Source: Alphaproteobacteria bacterium (GTDB lineage: Bacteria > Pseudomonadota > Alphaproteobacteria > Micropepsales > Micropepsaceae). Taken from it: DNA of 64,000 bases. The stretch lies in the NCBI GenBank assembly GCA_025350465.1, contig JANXXU010000013.1, forward strand, positions 1 to 64,000, written 5' to 3'. A program made the position numbers and the translations under genes. The notes beneath the pieces were generated by a model. That model was not told the DNA's origin. It saw nothing but the letters and a program-made list of their open reading frames with translations, and searched no databases. Numbering within the stretch: position 1 is the first letter of the stretch; the number at the start of each line of letters is the position of its first letter. Shown here in pieces: positions 43,822 to 52,687 of the stretch.

Positions 43822-45159
43822 ATGAGCACGCGGAGTATTTCCCGACGATATCTGCCGCGTGGCCTCTTCGGCCGATCGCTGCTCATCATCGTGACGCCAA
43901 TGGTGCTGTTGCAGGCGGCGGTCAGCTATTTGCTGTTCGACCGGCAATGGGAATCAGTGACGACACGCATGGCGCGCGGCGTGTCGGCGCAAATTTCGAT
44001 GATCATGACGACCTACAGGAGCGTCGGCCCCGACCAGTTTGTAAAGGACCTGCCCAACTTGACCGATGCTTCGTTCGGGATGAGGGGCGCACTGCTTCCC
44101 AATACGCATATCCCCGATACCGAATCGCCGGCTTATGACGCGCTTAAACAGGTGTTTGTGCGCGAACTCTCTTCGCGAATTGGACGACCGGTTTGGATCG
44201 ACGCCTATTCTTTGCCCGACGACGTCGATATCCGTGTGCAACTCGACTCGAGCGTCATTCGATTCGTGGTCGAGCGCAAACGCGTCGTCTCGACCAACAC
44301 GCATATCTGGGTGCTGTGGATCAGCGCCGGCGGGATCATTTTGCTTTCCGTTGCGATCCTTTTCCTGCGCAATCAGATACGGCCGATCGAACGGCTGGCC
44401 GATGCGGCGGAGGCCTTCGGTAAGGGGCGCGACGTGCCGGACTTTCATCCGACCGGCGCCACCGAAGTACGCCGTGCGGCGCTCGCCTTTCTCGACATGC
44501 GCGAACGCATCTCGCGCTTTGTACAGCAGCGCACCGACATGCTCGCCGGCGTCAGCCACGATCTGCGCACGCCGCTGACGCGCATCAAACTCGAGCTGGC
44601 GATGATGGGCGAAAGCGCCGAGGCGCAAGCGCTCAAGGCCGACATCGCCGAGATGGAGCACATGCTCGACGAGTACCTCGCCTTTGCCCGCGGACAGGGC
44701 GGCGAGCCCGCCGCCGATACAGATATCGGCCAGCTCCTGCGAGACATCGCGACGAATGCCGGGCGCAAGGCGGAAGGCCAAGGCGTCAGCAAAGCCGTCG
44801 ACGTGAAGCTGGCGGGCGACCTCGTCATGCAGGTGCGGCCGAACGCGATGCGCCGCTGTCTCACAAACCTCGTCGACAACGCGCTGCGCTACGGCAATCG
44901 CGCCGAACTGACGGCCGCCGAAAAAGGCAATGCCGTGGAAATCGTCGTCGACGACGACGGGCCGGGTATTCCCGCCGACAAGCGCGAAGAGGTCTTTCGC
45001 CCGTTCTACCGGCTGGAAGGCGGACGCACGCTGGCGTCGGGCAACGTGGGACTGGGGCTCGCGATCGCGCGTGACATCGCGCGTGGCCATGGCGGCGATG
45101 TGACGTTGTCGGACAGCCGCTTCGGCGGCTTACGCGCTGTGGTCCGGCTGCCGGTTTAG
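43822..45159 (+). CDS. EnvZ-like sensor histidine kinase
   Basis: This protein of 445 residues has membrane helices at about 18-38 and 162-182 around a periplasmic sensor domain of roughly 120 residues. A HAMP linker follows, then the phosphoaccepting H246 in VSHDLRTPLTRIK, and an ATPase domain with N-box LVDNALRYG, DDDGPGIP and GNVGLGLAIAR. The layout fits EnvZ/RegB-type osmotic or redox kinases. It is translationally close to the response regulator (2 bases), so they form a cognate pair. Confidence 0.93.
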   Translation: MSTRSISRRYLPRGLFGRSLLIIVTPMVLLQAAVSYLLFDRQWESVTTRMARGVSAQISMIMTTYRSVGPDQFVKDLPNLTDASFGMRGALLPNTHIPDTESPAYDALKQVFVRELSSRIGRPVWIDAYSLPDDVDIRVQLDSSVIRFVVERKRVVSTNTHIWVLWISAGGIILLSVAILFLRNQIRPIERLADAAEAFGKGRDVPDFHPTGATEVRRAALAFLDMRERISRFVQQRTDMLAGVSHDLRTPLTRIKLELAMMGESAEAQALKADIAEMEHMLDEYLAFARGQGGEPAADTDIGQLLRDIATNAGRKAEGQGVSKAVDVKLAGDLVMQVRPNAMRRCLTNLVDNALRYGNRAELTAAEKGNAVEIVVDDDGPGIPADKREEVFRPFYRLEGGRTLASGNVGLGLAIARDIARGHGGDVTLSDSRFGGLRAVVRLPV

Positions 45160-45163
45160 ATCG

Positions 45164-45517
45164 CTAATGCAAGCGGGCGCCGTTGGGGATCGGCTGATCG
45201 GCGTTGATCAAAACGATGTAACCATCCTTGTCGGCGAAGCCCAATGTCAGCACCTCGGAGGCGAACGGCCCGATGCGGCGCGGCGGTAGGTTCACAACGC
45301 CGCAGACCTGGCGACCGATGAGCTGCGCGGGCGAGTAATGCTGCGTGATCTGCACCGAGCTTGTCTTTCGTCCGATCTCGGGACCGAAATCGACGACCAA
45401 TTTGTAAGCAGGCTTTCGCGCTTCGGGAAAGGCGTCGGCGGACACAACCGTGCCGATGCGAATGTCGACGGCCATAAACTGATCGAACGTGATCGTGAGG
45501 CTTGTTGCGGTCACCAT
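45164..45517 (-). CDS. csaA: tRNA-binding protein, CsaA-like
   Basis: This 117-residue protein is a stand-alone OB-fold tRNA-binding domain of the CsaA / EMAP II type. FMAVDIRIGTVVSADAFPEA, then the FGPEIGRKTSSVQIT and VCGVVNLPPRRIG stretches, are diagnostic. CsaA has been described as a chaperone-like or tRNA-related protein in Bacillus. It ends 4 bases from the histidine kinase stop on the other strand. Confidence 0.92.
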   Translation of the reverse strand: MVTATSLTITFDQFMAVDIRIGTVVSADAFPEARKPAYKLVVDFGPEIGRKTSSVQITQHYSPAQLIGRQVCGVVNLPPRRIGPFASEVLTLGFADKDGYIVLINADQPIPNGARLH

Positions 45518-45532
45518 TCAATCTCCGCCCGC

Positions 45533-45653
45533 TGTCATGGTCCGCCCCCGGGTCGCGGCTTCGCTTTGCCCGAGGGTAAACTCAGGCAGACCATCCAACT
45601 TCCATCGCCTCAAGAGTAAAGTCGTGGATGGTCGGCGTTCGCCGACCATGACA
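45533..45653. repeat. Intergenic inverted repeat with inner palindrome
   Basis: The outer arms TGTCATGGTC (45533-45542) and GACCATGACA (45644-45653) are exact complements 101 bases apart. An inner perfect palindrome ATGGTCGGCG TT CGCCGACCAT lies at 45628-45649. This is another dispersed repeat type I recognise from rhizobial genomes. It lies between the csaA start and the phasin stop on the same strand. Confidence 0.7.
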
Positions 45654-45683
45654 ATCCATGGATCAAACGCGATCCAAGGATTG

Positions 45684-46136
45684 TCACTTCTTACCGCTCG
45701 ACATCTTGTCGGTCAGCGCGCGCAGCTCTTCAACCGATTCCGAGGCGCGGTCGCGCATGATCTTGAATGCGTCGCTGTTGGCGCTGACGGCCATGTCGGC
45801 CAATTCGCGCATGTGCTTGAAGGCGCGCCCGACCGTCTTTTCCACGAGTTCGGCCTGCTTCTTCGGCAAATCCTTGCCCGAATTCGCCTTCATCAGATCG
45901 CCGACCGATTCCTGGATCGCCTGCATCGTCTCGCTCATGATCTCGCCTTGGCGGCGCATCATATTTGCGTAGCCTTCGGCGGCCTTGCGATTGGCGTTGA
46001 CCAGCGCCTCGATGTTCTTGCGCTGACTTTCCATCAGCGCTTGCGTATCGATCCCCGGCACGGTGAAGCGCTCGAAAAAACTTTGATCGAAATTCGGCCA
46101 TTTGAAGTCGAATTCCGGGAAGGGTGATTTGGCCAT
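45684..46136 (-). CDS. Phasin family protein
   Basis: This 150-residue helical protein is a phasin. The segment RKNIEALVNANRKAAEGYAN followed by MMRRQGEIMSETMQAIQESV is the core of the phasin_2 type. Phasins coat polyhydroxyalkanoate granules. No PHA synthase gene is in the window. The C-terminal helix (DRASESVEELRALTDKM) is amphipathic and likely binds granules or itself. A TetR-type gene lies just upstream on the same strand. Confidence 0.9.
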   Translation of the reverse strand: MAKSPFPEFDFKWPNFDQSFFERFTVPGIDTQALMESQRKNIEALVNANRKAAEGYANMMRRQGEIMSETMQAIQESVGDLMKANSGKDLPKKQAELVEKTVGRAFKHMRELADMAVSANSDAFKIMRDRASESVEELRALTDKMSSGKK

Positions 46137-46187
46137 GTTTTGTTTTCTCCCAAGGTGGGCGACCTTGACGCCGCCCTGCCGGTTCAG

Positions 46188-46784
46188 TCAATCGGCAGAT
46201 TGCTTTTCGTCTTTCGCGCGGTTGAGCGTGCCGAGCCATGACTCGGCCATGCGCAGGCGCCGGTCGACATGCGCCATCGTCTTGGAGAGATCTTCGCCGT
46301 CGGTCAGCCAGACGCCCATGGTGTCGGCGAGTAGGACGGCAATCCCCCGCGTCGTGGCAATGCCGCGCAAGCCCGTGGTGGGCAGCTGAGCGTTATCGGC
46401 GATCCACCGCGCGCTGCGCAGCAAAATGGGGGCGGCCTCGAGCCAGCCACCGGGGTCACCCAGGGTCTCGGCGTGGATTACGGCGAGCGCCGGCCTATAC
46501 GGTGCCATCGCTTCAAAGCAGCTCAAGACTGCGTCAAACGCGCGGTCTCGGGGCGGCGTGTTCTCGGCGGGTTCGGTCATCCGCTTCAATGCCGCTATGT
46601 CGATGCTGGCGCCGATTAGCTTCAGAAGGGCATGTTTGTCGGGGCAAAGTTGATAGACAGTCTCGACCGGTACATTCGAGTGGCGTGCGAGGTGGGCGAG
46701 GCTAAGCGCGCGCCAGCCGTCCCTCTCGATCATAGCGAGAGCGGCGGTGACGAGCTTGTCTTGTGCTGTTTGCCTTTCGGCCAT
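46188..46784 (-). CDS. TetR family transcriptional regulator
   Basis: This 198-residue protein has a TetR-type helix-turn-helix at about residues 10-50 (LSLAHLARHSNVPVETVYQL). The ligand-binding part is divergent. It ends 51 bases upstream of the phasin gene and may share its transcript; the regulator usually linked to phasins (PhaR) is a different family, so direct control of phasin is a guess. Confidence 0.85.
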   Translation of the reverse strand: MAERQTAQDKLVTAALAMIERDGWRALSLAHLARHSNVPVETVYQLCPDKHALLKLIGASIDIAALKRMTEPAENTPPRDRAFDAVLSCFEAMAPYRPALAVIHAETLGDPGGWLEAAPILLRSARWIADNAQLPTTGLRGIATTRGIAVLLADTMGVWLTDGEDLSKTMAHVDRRLRMAESWLGTLNRAKDEKQSAD

Positions 46785-46808
46785 GGCGACAGCTTATGCC
46801 GTCCGAAG

Positions 46809-47663
46809 CTATTTGCCGAGTTCTTGTCCGCGCGCCGTCGCCGCGGCGACGGCGGCCCGCAGCAGCGGCTCAAGGCCGCGCTCCGACATCAGAATTTTGA
46901 GCGCCGCCTCGGTTGTGCCCCCGGGACTGGTGACCGCGCGGCGCAAATCGTCCGCCGCCTCCTTGCGTTCGGCAAGCAAAGCGCCCGCGCCTTCGACTGT
47001 CTTGCGCGCGAGCCTCAGGGCGGTCAGCGGCGGTAAGCCCACGGCCACACCGGCTTTGGCGAGCGCCTCGACGAGCAGGAATACATAAGCGGGGCCGGAG
47101 CCCGAAACGGCCGTTACCGGATCGATCAACTCCTCGCGCTCGAGCCAGATCACCTCGCCGACCGCGCTCAGGATGCGTTCAGCCAAAGCGCGCTGCGGGC
47201 CGGTGACCTGAGGCGTCGCAAAGGCCCCCGAGATTCCCTTGCCGATCGCCGCCGGCATATTCGGCATGGCGCGTACGATCGCGGCGTCGCCACCAAGCCA
47301 CTCGGCGATTTTTTCCGCTTTCGTTCCAGCGGCGATCGAGACGACCAACGCTGAACGCGCTGCCGACGCATAGTCCGGCACGACGGTCTGCATAAGCTGG
47401 GGCTTGACGGCGAAGATGATCGCGCGCGGCTTCGCTGCTGCGACGTCTGCCGCAGACTTGACGGTTGTTGCTCCGGCCGCACGAAAGCGGCGCGCATCGC
47501 GCTGGTTCAGCGCCGGATCAACGACAATCAGTTCGCGGCCTAATCCCTTGGCTGTGAGCCCGCGCGCCAAAGCGCCGCCCATATTGCCGGCGCCGACGAT
47601 GACGATCGGGCGCACCCTTGAGGATGCCGCGTCTTTTTTGGACTTCAGGCGCTGCCTTGGCAT
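46809..47663 (-). CDS. proC: Pyrroline-5-carboxylate reductase
   Basis: This 284-residue enzyme reduces 1-pyrroline-5-carboxylate to proline. The cofactor motif is GAGNMGGALARGL near 23-35, and the C-terminal dimer region includes TAVSGSGPAYVFLLVEALA and VTSPGGTTEAALKIL, both diagnostic of ProC. The first 15 residues are a basic extension (RQRLKSKKD). It overlaps the end of the ybjN-type gene by 19 bases. Confidence 0.96.
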   Translation of the reverse strand: MPRQRLKSKKDAASSRVRPIVIVGAGNMGGALARGLTAKGLGRELIVVDPALNQRDARRFRAAGATTVKSAADVAAAKPRAIIFAVKPQLMQTVVPDYASAARSALVVSIAAGTKAEKIAEWLGGDAAIVRAMPNMPAAIGKGISGAFATPQVTGPQRALAERILSAVGEVIWLEREELIDPVTAVSGSGPAYVFLLVEALAKAGVAVGLPPLTALRLARKTVEGAGALLAERKEAADDLRRAVTSPGGTTEAALKILMSERGLEPLLRAAVAAATARGQELGK

Positions 47664-48142
47664 TCGTAGACGACCGTCGCGGCTGCTTCGGCAGCCGACT
47701 TACCCGCCCAAATCACGAATTGAAAGGCCGGAAAGTAGCGATCGCAGGCTTCGAGGGCCGCTTGCACCAAAGCCTCGCATTGCTCCGGCGTGGCGCCGAT
47801 TGCGCCACGCAGCAGCAATCCATGCCGGTAAATGATCTGGCCGGAATCAGGATACATCTCGAAATGGCCGAGCCAGAGCTGCTCGTTGATCATGTTGATC
47901 AGCGTCGCGATCTCGGTGCGGCGCAGCTTGGGCACTTTGACCTCGAGTTGCGCGGCAAGCTGCAGCGTTTCGACGTCGGCGCGCCAACTGAACGATAGAT
48001 GATGATCCTCGGTGCGGCCGGGGAAGGACAAATGCATCTCGTCCTCGCCGGCGCGATCGAACAGCCATTCGTTCTGGACGGCGATCTGCTCCATCAAATC
48101 GATGGGATTGCCGGAGGCGTCGACTTCGATGGCGGTATTCAT
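47645..48142 (-). CDS. YbjN domain-containing protein
   Basis: This 165-residue protein contains a YbjN-type (type III secretion chaperone-like) domain, with SFSWRADVETLQLAAQLEV in the centre, and then TLINMINEQLWLGHFEMYPD, typical of alphaproteobacterial members. Function is not established; members are implicated in sensing or stress. It is followed with a 19-base overlap by proC. Confidence 0.9.
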   Translation of the reverse strand: MNTAIEVDASGNPIDLMEQIAVQNEWLFDRAGEDEMHLSFPGRTEDHHLSFSWRADVETLQLAAQLEVKVPKLRRTEIATLINMINEQLWLGHFEMYPDSGQIIYRHGLLLRGAIGATPEQCEALVQAALEACDRYFPAFQFVIWAGKSAAEAAATVVYECQGSA

Positions 48143-48298
48143 AGTGCTGCGACCTTTCTTACTGCCCGAGAGTCAGGCCGCCGCCGGAGGGGGCCGGCGG
48201 CGGGACACGCGAGGGTAAATGACGCAAGGGAACGCAGGGTGCGCTCAGGGCTCGTACTAACGCTACAGGTACTAGGTCTAGTCGCCCTACGCGAAGCA

Positions 48299-48320
48299 GC
48301 ACCCATGAGTGGAAGGGTGC
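48299..48320. other. Short hairpin in the ybjN upstream region
   Basis: GCACCC and GGGTGC form a 6 bp stem with a 10-base loop. It lies in the 240-base gap between the ubiK stop and the ybjN start. The gap otherwise has no gene or tRNA that I can see. It could end the ubiK transcript but has no T run. Confidence 0.25.
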
Positions 48321-48382
48321 ACCAACAGTTGAGTCGTGCGCAAGAGTCCCCCGACAAGAACGTCAAGCATCATGTGGACGAG

Positions 48383-48706
48383 TCAGCGGCGGCGACGCAG
48401 CCTTGGGGATTGGCTGCGGATAGGCCGATTTCTGACGCTCGCCGACTCTGTTTTCGGTGCCGCGATGCGCTCGGATTCGAGTTTTGTGATTCGCGCTTTA
48501 AGCGTTTCGACCTCGTTGCGTGCTTTTAGCGCAACGGCTTTCATCGCTTCGAACTCCTCGCGCGGCACGAGTTCCAAATCATTCGCGAGTCGCTCGCCTT
48601 GGGAGCGCACAAGCGTCGCAATTTCGTCGCGCACGCCCTTTGCCGCACCGGCGGCGTTGGTCACGAACTTGGCGACCTGATCGAGAAACGGGTTTTCGCT
48701 TTGCAT
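48383..48706 (-). CDS. ubiK: UbiK-like accessory factor (BMFP family)
   Basis: This 107-residue protein is of the UbiK / BMFP type. It starts MQSENPFLDQVAKFVTNAAG, continues with an amphipathic helix, and the family motif LVPREEFEAMKAVALKARNE leads into a coiled-coil trimerisation segment. UbiK helps assemble the ubiquinone biosynthesis complex. The C-terminal 25 residues are basic and rich in arginine. The start at 48706 fits the family; the longer frame adds a cysteine-rich stretch with no match. Confidence 0.9.
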   Translation of the reverse strand: MQSENPFLDQVAKFVTNAAGAAKGVRDEIATLVRSQGERLANDLELVPREEFEAMKAVALKARNEVETLKARITKLESERIAAPKTESASVRNRPIRSQSPRLRRRR

Positions 48707-48828
48707 GACTGCCACCACCGTGCAGGGGACCCAGAAAAGGTAGAGACCCGGCGGTGCCACCGCAATGCGGCCTGCTTGACAGCCCTTGCAGGCGGGCCTC
48801 ACACCTGAGGCGGCCTTAAGGAGCCTCC

Positions 48829-49683
48829 ATGTTCGTCATCCCGTTCCCGCAGATCGACCCAGTCTTGATCAGCTTTGGGCCGATCGCCATTCGCTGGTAC
48901 GCGCTGGCGTATGTCGCCGGCCTGTTGCTGGGCTGGTGGTACTTGGTCCGCCTACTGAAGATCGACCGGCTTTGGGTCGGCGTGCCGTTCGACGGTAAAC
49001 CTCCCATGACGGCCGAGCAGGTCGGCGATCTGTTCGTTTGGGCCGCCCTCGGTGTGATTCTGGGCGGACGTATCGGGTACGTTCTCTTCTACGGGTTGGT
49101 CTATAACACTCAGTATTTCCTGGACAATCCGTTGCGCGTCTTTGCTGCGTGGGAAGGCGGAATGTCGTTTCACGGCGGGATGATCGGCGTTGTCCTGGCG
49201 ATCGCGATCTATGCGCGGCGAGTCGGCGCGGACATGGTTAAGCTGGGTGACTTGGTGGCTGTCGTGACGCCAATCGGATTGTTCTTCGGGCGCGTTGCCA
49301 ACTTCATCAATGGGGAGCTGTGGGGAAAAGCGACGAGCGTGCCGTGGGCGATGATTTTTCCCCACGCCGATTTGCAGCCCCGTCATCCAAGTCAACTCTA
49401 TGAAGCGGGGCTCGAAGGTATCGTGCTCTTCGCGATTTTGAATTTGCTGATCTATCGATACGGAGCGTTGCGTAAACCCGGGTTGACGATCGCCGTGTTC
49501 TTTGCGGGGTATGGTCTCTTCCGAATCCTGGTCGAGATATTCTTTCGCGACTCGGACCAATTGCTGTTCGGTGCAAACAGCGGCTTCACGATGGGCATCG
49601 CGCTCTCGCTGCCGATGTGGGCCGCCGCCGCGTTCTTTTACTGGTACGCGGTCTATCGAGTTCCGGTTGCCCCGAAAACATGA
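48829..49683 (+). CDS. lgt: Prolipoprotein diacylglyceryl transferase
   Basis: This 284-residue membrane protein carries the conserved GGMSFHGGMIG and RVANFINGELWGKAT motifs of Lgt, including the essential histidine and asparagine-glutamate residues. It transfers diacylglycerol to the lipobox cysteine of prolipoproteins. Seven membrane segments are predicted by eye. It is divergent from ubiK and overlaps the next gene (ATGA at 49680). Notably a lipoprotein gene ends the same operon. Confidence 0.96.
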   Translation: MFVIPFPQIDPVLISFGPIAIRWYALAYVAGLLLGWWYLVRLLKIDRLWVGVPFDGKPPMTAEQVGDLFVWAALGVILGGRIGYVLFYGLVYNTQYFLDNPLRVFAAWEGGMSFHGGMIGVVLAIAIYARRVGADMVKLGDLVAVVTPIGLFFGRVANFINGELWGKATSVPWAMIFPHADLQPRHPSQLYEAGLEGIVLFAILNLLIYRYGALRKPGLTIAVFFAGYGLFRILVEIFFRDSDQLLFGANSGFTMGIALSLPMWAAAAFFYWYAVYRVPVAPKT

Positions 49684-50783
49684 TGCCGGTTCGCGATCAT
49701 CTCGCACATCTGATTGCAGCCGAAGGGCCTTTGAGCATTGCCGAATTCATGCGCACCGCGCTTACCGCGCAGGGGCTCGGCTACTATATGCGCGGCGAGC
49801 CGTTCGGCGCGGCCGGCGATTTCGTGACGGCGCCGGAGATCAGTCAGATATTCGGCGAACTGATCGGGCTGTGGTGCGTCGCGACGTGGGAAGCTCTTGG
49901 CGCGCCGTCGCAGATTTCGCTGATTGAACTTGGGCCGGGGCGCGGCACCATGATGAGCGACGCTCTGCGTGCGGCCGGCGTGCGCCCCGCATTCCTCGAA
50001 GCAGCCCAGGTGACGCTCGTCGAGATTAGCCCGGTGCTGCGCGAGCGGCAACGAGAAGCTTTGAAGGGCGCGCGTGTCGGCGGCCTGGCCTGGGCGGGCG
50101 GCTTTGACGATGCGCTGCCGGCCGACCGGGCGCTGATCCTCGTCGCCAACGAATTCTTCGATGCGCTTCCGGTCCGCCAATATGTGGCGACCGATCGCGG
50201 TTGGCGCGAGCGCTTGGTGGAGTTTGCCAGCGATGGTGCCTTTGCTTTTGCACTCTCGCCCGATCCGGTCCCACAAGAATTGATCCCGCGCGCGGTCGAG
50301 GATGCGGCACCGGGAGCCGTTTTCGAATTCGCCGCATCGCGTAATGCCCTGGCGACGCGCGTCGCGGAGTGCTTAGTGCGCAATCGCGGCGCCGCGTTGG
50401 TGATCGACTACGGATTTTCCGGACCTGCCGTCGGCGATACATTGCAGGCGCTGAAGGCTCACGACTTCGTGCCGGTGCTCGACGATCCCGGTCACGCGGA
50501 TTTGACGACGCATGTCGACTTCGATGCACTGGCGACCGGTTTCGCCGAGGGCGGCGCCGAGGTCTATGGCCCGCTTGAACAATCCGTGTTTCTTCAGCGC
50601 CTCGGCGCGCGCGAGCGGTTGGAAGCTTTGGCCTCGCGTGCGACAGCCAAGCGGCGCGAGGCGCTTGAAGCGGGGTTTGCACGATTGACCGAACCGGCAC
50701 AGATGGGCAGCTTGTTTAAGACCCTTGTCGCCGCCTCGCCTGGGCTGCTGCCGCCGGGATTTGCACAACATGAACGTCGTTGA
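49680..50783 (+). CDS. MidA/NDUFAF7-like SAM-dependent methyltransferase
   Basis: This 367-residue protein belongs to the COG1565 family, whose eukaryotic member NDUFAF7 methylates an arginine of complex I subunit NDUFS2. The family stretch DFVTAPEISQIFGELIGLW, motif I LIELGPGRGTMMSD and VANEFFDALPVRQ are present. Its bacterial substrate is not established. It overlaps lgt by 4 bases and the next gene by 14. Confidence 0.93.
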   Translation: MMPVRDHLAHLIAAEGPLSIAEFMRTALTAQGLGYYMRGEPFGAAGDFVTAPEISQIFGELIGLWCVATWEALGAPSQISLIELGPGRGTMMSDALRAAGVRPAFLEAAQVTLVEISPVLRERQREALKGARVGGLAWAGGFDDALPADRALILVANEFFDALPVRQYVATDRGWRERLVEFASDGAFAFALSPDPVPQELIPRAVEDAAPGAVFEFAASRNALATRVAECLVRNRGAALVIDYGFSGPAVGDTLQALKAHDFVPVLDDPGHADLTTHVDFDALATGFAEGGAEVYGPLEQSVFLQRLGARERLEALASRATAKRREALEAGFARLTEPAQMGSLFKTLVAASPGLLPPGFAQHERR

Positions 50784-51543
50784 GTGCGTTGCGCTGTTGA
50801 AGCTGCCTGGACTCGCGCACGGATTCTTCGGGCGAAGCGGCGGCGTCTCGCAGGGAATGTTCGCGTCGCTTAACTGCGGCTTCGGTTCGAGCGACGATGC
50901 CGAGCACGTGCGCGAGAATAGGGAACGCGCGGCGCGGCGCTTGGGGGTATCCGGCGACCGTTTGCTGACTGCTTATCAAATTCATTCCGCCGATGTCGTC
51001 GTTGTCGCAGAGCCTTGGATGCGCGGGTCGCAACCGAAGGCCGACGCCATGGTGACGCGCGAACGGAACATTGCGCTTGGCATTTTGGCGGCAGATTGCG
51101 CGCCCGTGCTCTTCGCCGATGCCGACGCCCAAGTCATTGGAGCCGCTCACGCCGGTTGGAAGGGCGCGATCACCGGGGTCGTGGAGGCGGCAGTCGAGAC
51201 CATGGAAAAGATCGGCGCGGCGCGTCAGCGGATCGTCGCGACAGTCGGTCCGTGCATCAGTCAGGCGTCGTACGAAGTGGGGCCGGAGTTTCGTGCGCAA
51301 TTCGTTGCCACCGACGCCGCGAGCGCTTCGTTCTTCGCGCCCGGCAAACGCGCCGGCCATTGGCAATTCGATCTGCCCACCTATGTCGGTCAGCGGCTGA
51401 TGAAACTTGGCCTTAAGGCCGTGAGCGTTCTAGATCGTTGCACATACGTCAACGAGGCGGACTATTTCTCGTTCCGCCGAACGACGCATCGATCCGAACC
51501 CGATTACGGCCGTAATCTGTCGGCAATCGTGTTGACGTCATGA
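50770..51543 (+). CDS. pgeF: Peptidoglycan editing factor PgeF (laccase domain, YfiH family)
   Basis: This 257-residue protein carries the copper/zinc-like residues of the YfiH family: YQIHSADVV, ADCAPVLFAD and AHAGWKGAITGVVE. It has been shown in E. coli to correct mis-incorporated muropeptides with L-serine; other family members oxidise phenols or deaminate adenosine. It overlaps the upstream gene by 14 bases and the downstream gene by 4. Confidence 0.95.
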   Translation: MNVVECVALLKLPGLAHGFFGRSGGVSQGMFASLNCGFGSSDDAEHVRENRERAARRLGVSGDRLLTAYQIHSADVVVVAEPWMRGSQPKADAMVTRERNIALGILAADCAPVLFADADAQVIGAAHAGWKGAITGVVEAAVETMEKIGAARQRIVATVGPCISQASYEVGPEFRAQFVATDAASASFFAPGKRAGHWQFDLPTYVGQRLMKLGLKAVSVLDRCTYVNEADYFSFRRTTHRSEPDYGRNLSAIVLTS

Positions 51544-52577
51544 TGCGTCGTCTCCCACTTCTGTTGTGTCTCGCGTTCGTTCTTGCGGGGTGCGCCGCCA
51601 TCACCGATCCGATGGGCGTGAAGGATCCTTTCGCTATCCAACAGCCGTTTCAAGGCGTGGCGCGCAATGATCGCATTCTCTCTGTCGTCACTCAGGCGCC
51701 GGCGATCGTCGTCCGGCCAATCTACGGTTTGGGAGCGGAGCCCGCCGAAGCGCTGCGCAAGCGCGTGTTGATCGTGCTGCGCACACATGATGTCCCGGCG
51801 ATCACGGAAAGCTCCGCTTCGATCGCATGGGTACTGCAAGGCCAAGCGGCCTTTATCCGACGTGAAGACGATCATGGCCAAGGGGAGATTAGCGGCACGA
51901 TCGCCTGGCGGTTGACAGATGCGAAGGGCGACGAGCGCGCGCGGTTTTCAACGCCGATCACCGGCGATGAAAGCACCATTTCCGATTCGTTGTTCGGACC
52001 GATGGCCGATCAGATCGCGGCGCAGGTGGACCTCGCGCTAACAGGTCCCGGATCGCAGGTGGCCGAAGTGCCCATCGCTCAAGTCGAGGTCCCGCATGCG
52101 GCGGTGGCGCAAGTTACCGGTGCACCCGGCGACGGAAACGCCGCCCTGGCCAAGGCGCTGACGGCGCTTTTGCCGCTCAAGGGGATCAAAGTCGCCGATA
52201 AGAACGAAAAGGGGTCTTGGCGAATCGAAGGAAAGGTCAAGGTCGAAGCGAAGTCGCCGGCCGAAGATCTGGTCACTTTGCGATGGCGAGTGCTCGACGC
52301 CGCGGGTAAAGAACTTGGGACGATCAGCCAGCAAAATGCGGTCCCCCACAAACGGCTTGACGCTAAATGGGGAGAAATCGCCGCCTTCGCCGCCGAGGCG
52401 GCGGCGGAAGGAATCTCACAATTGATCCACAGCTATACGTCAGCGGCCCCAGCGACAGCGGCAGGACCAACCCCGCCGGCGGCTCCAGCGACAGCGGCCG
52501 TGCCAACCCGACCGGCGGCTCCGGCGACAACGACCGCACCGCCCGCACCGCCGCCATTGCGTAAATCGGTGGACTAA
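51540..52577 (+). CDS. Lipoprotein with proline/alanine-rich tail
   Basis: This 345-residue protein has a lipoprotein signal with lipobox LAGC (residues 15-18: [10 protein letters not shown]). The body has no family I recognise, though [20 protein letters not shown] and [11 protein letters not shown] suggest a two-repeat beta domain, since [20 protein letters not shown] and [13 protein letters not shown] later resemble it. The last about 45 residues are a low-complexity Pro/Ala/Thr tail made of AAPATAA-type units. It ends the lgt operon, overlapping pgeF as ATGA at 51540. Confidence 0.85.
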   Translation: MMRRLPLLLCLAFVLAGCAAITDPMGVKDPFAIQQPFQGVARNDRILSVVTQAPAIVVRPIYGLGAEPAEALRKRVLIVLRTHDVPAITESSASIAWVLQGQAAFIRREDDHGQGEISGTIAWRLTDAKGDERARFSTPITGDESTISDSLFGPMADQIAAQVDLALTGPGSQVAEVPIAQVEVPHAAVAQVTGAPGDGNAALAKALTALLPLKGIKVADKNEKGSWRIEGKVKVEAKSPAEDLVTLRWRVLDAAGKELGTISQQNAVPHKRLDAKWGEIAAFAAEAAAEGISQLIHSYTSAAPATAAGPTPPAAPATAAVPTRPAAPATTTAPPAPPPLRKSVD

Positions 52578-52687
52578 GTCCGCGACGTGTTCGCATGTTG
52601 CGTTGCGAAAATCGCGTTGCTACAAGCGCGGCATTCGCGGCGCGGGGTGGCGACGAGCCGGATTGCCCATCAAGGAAGCGCGGGTCC

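Noticed and set aside
48143..48382. Possible tRNA or small RNA in the gap upstream of ybjN
   Set aside because: I looked for acceptor, anticodon and T-arm patterns and found none; only a 6 bp hairpin is present.
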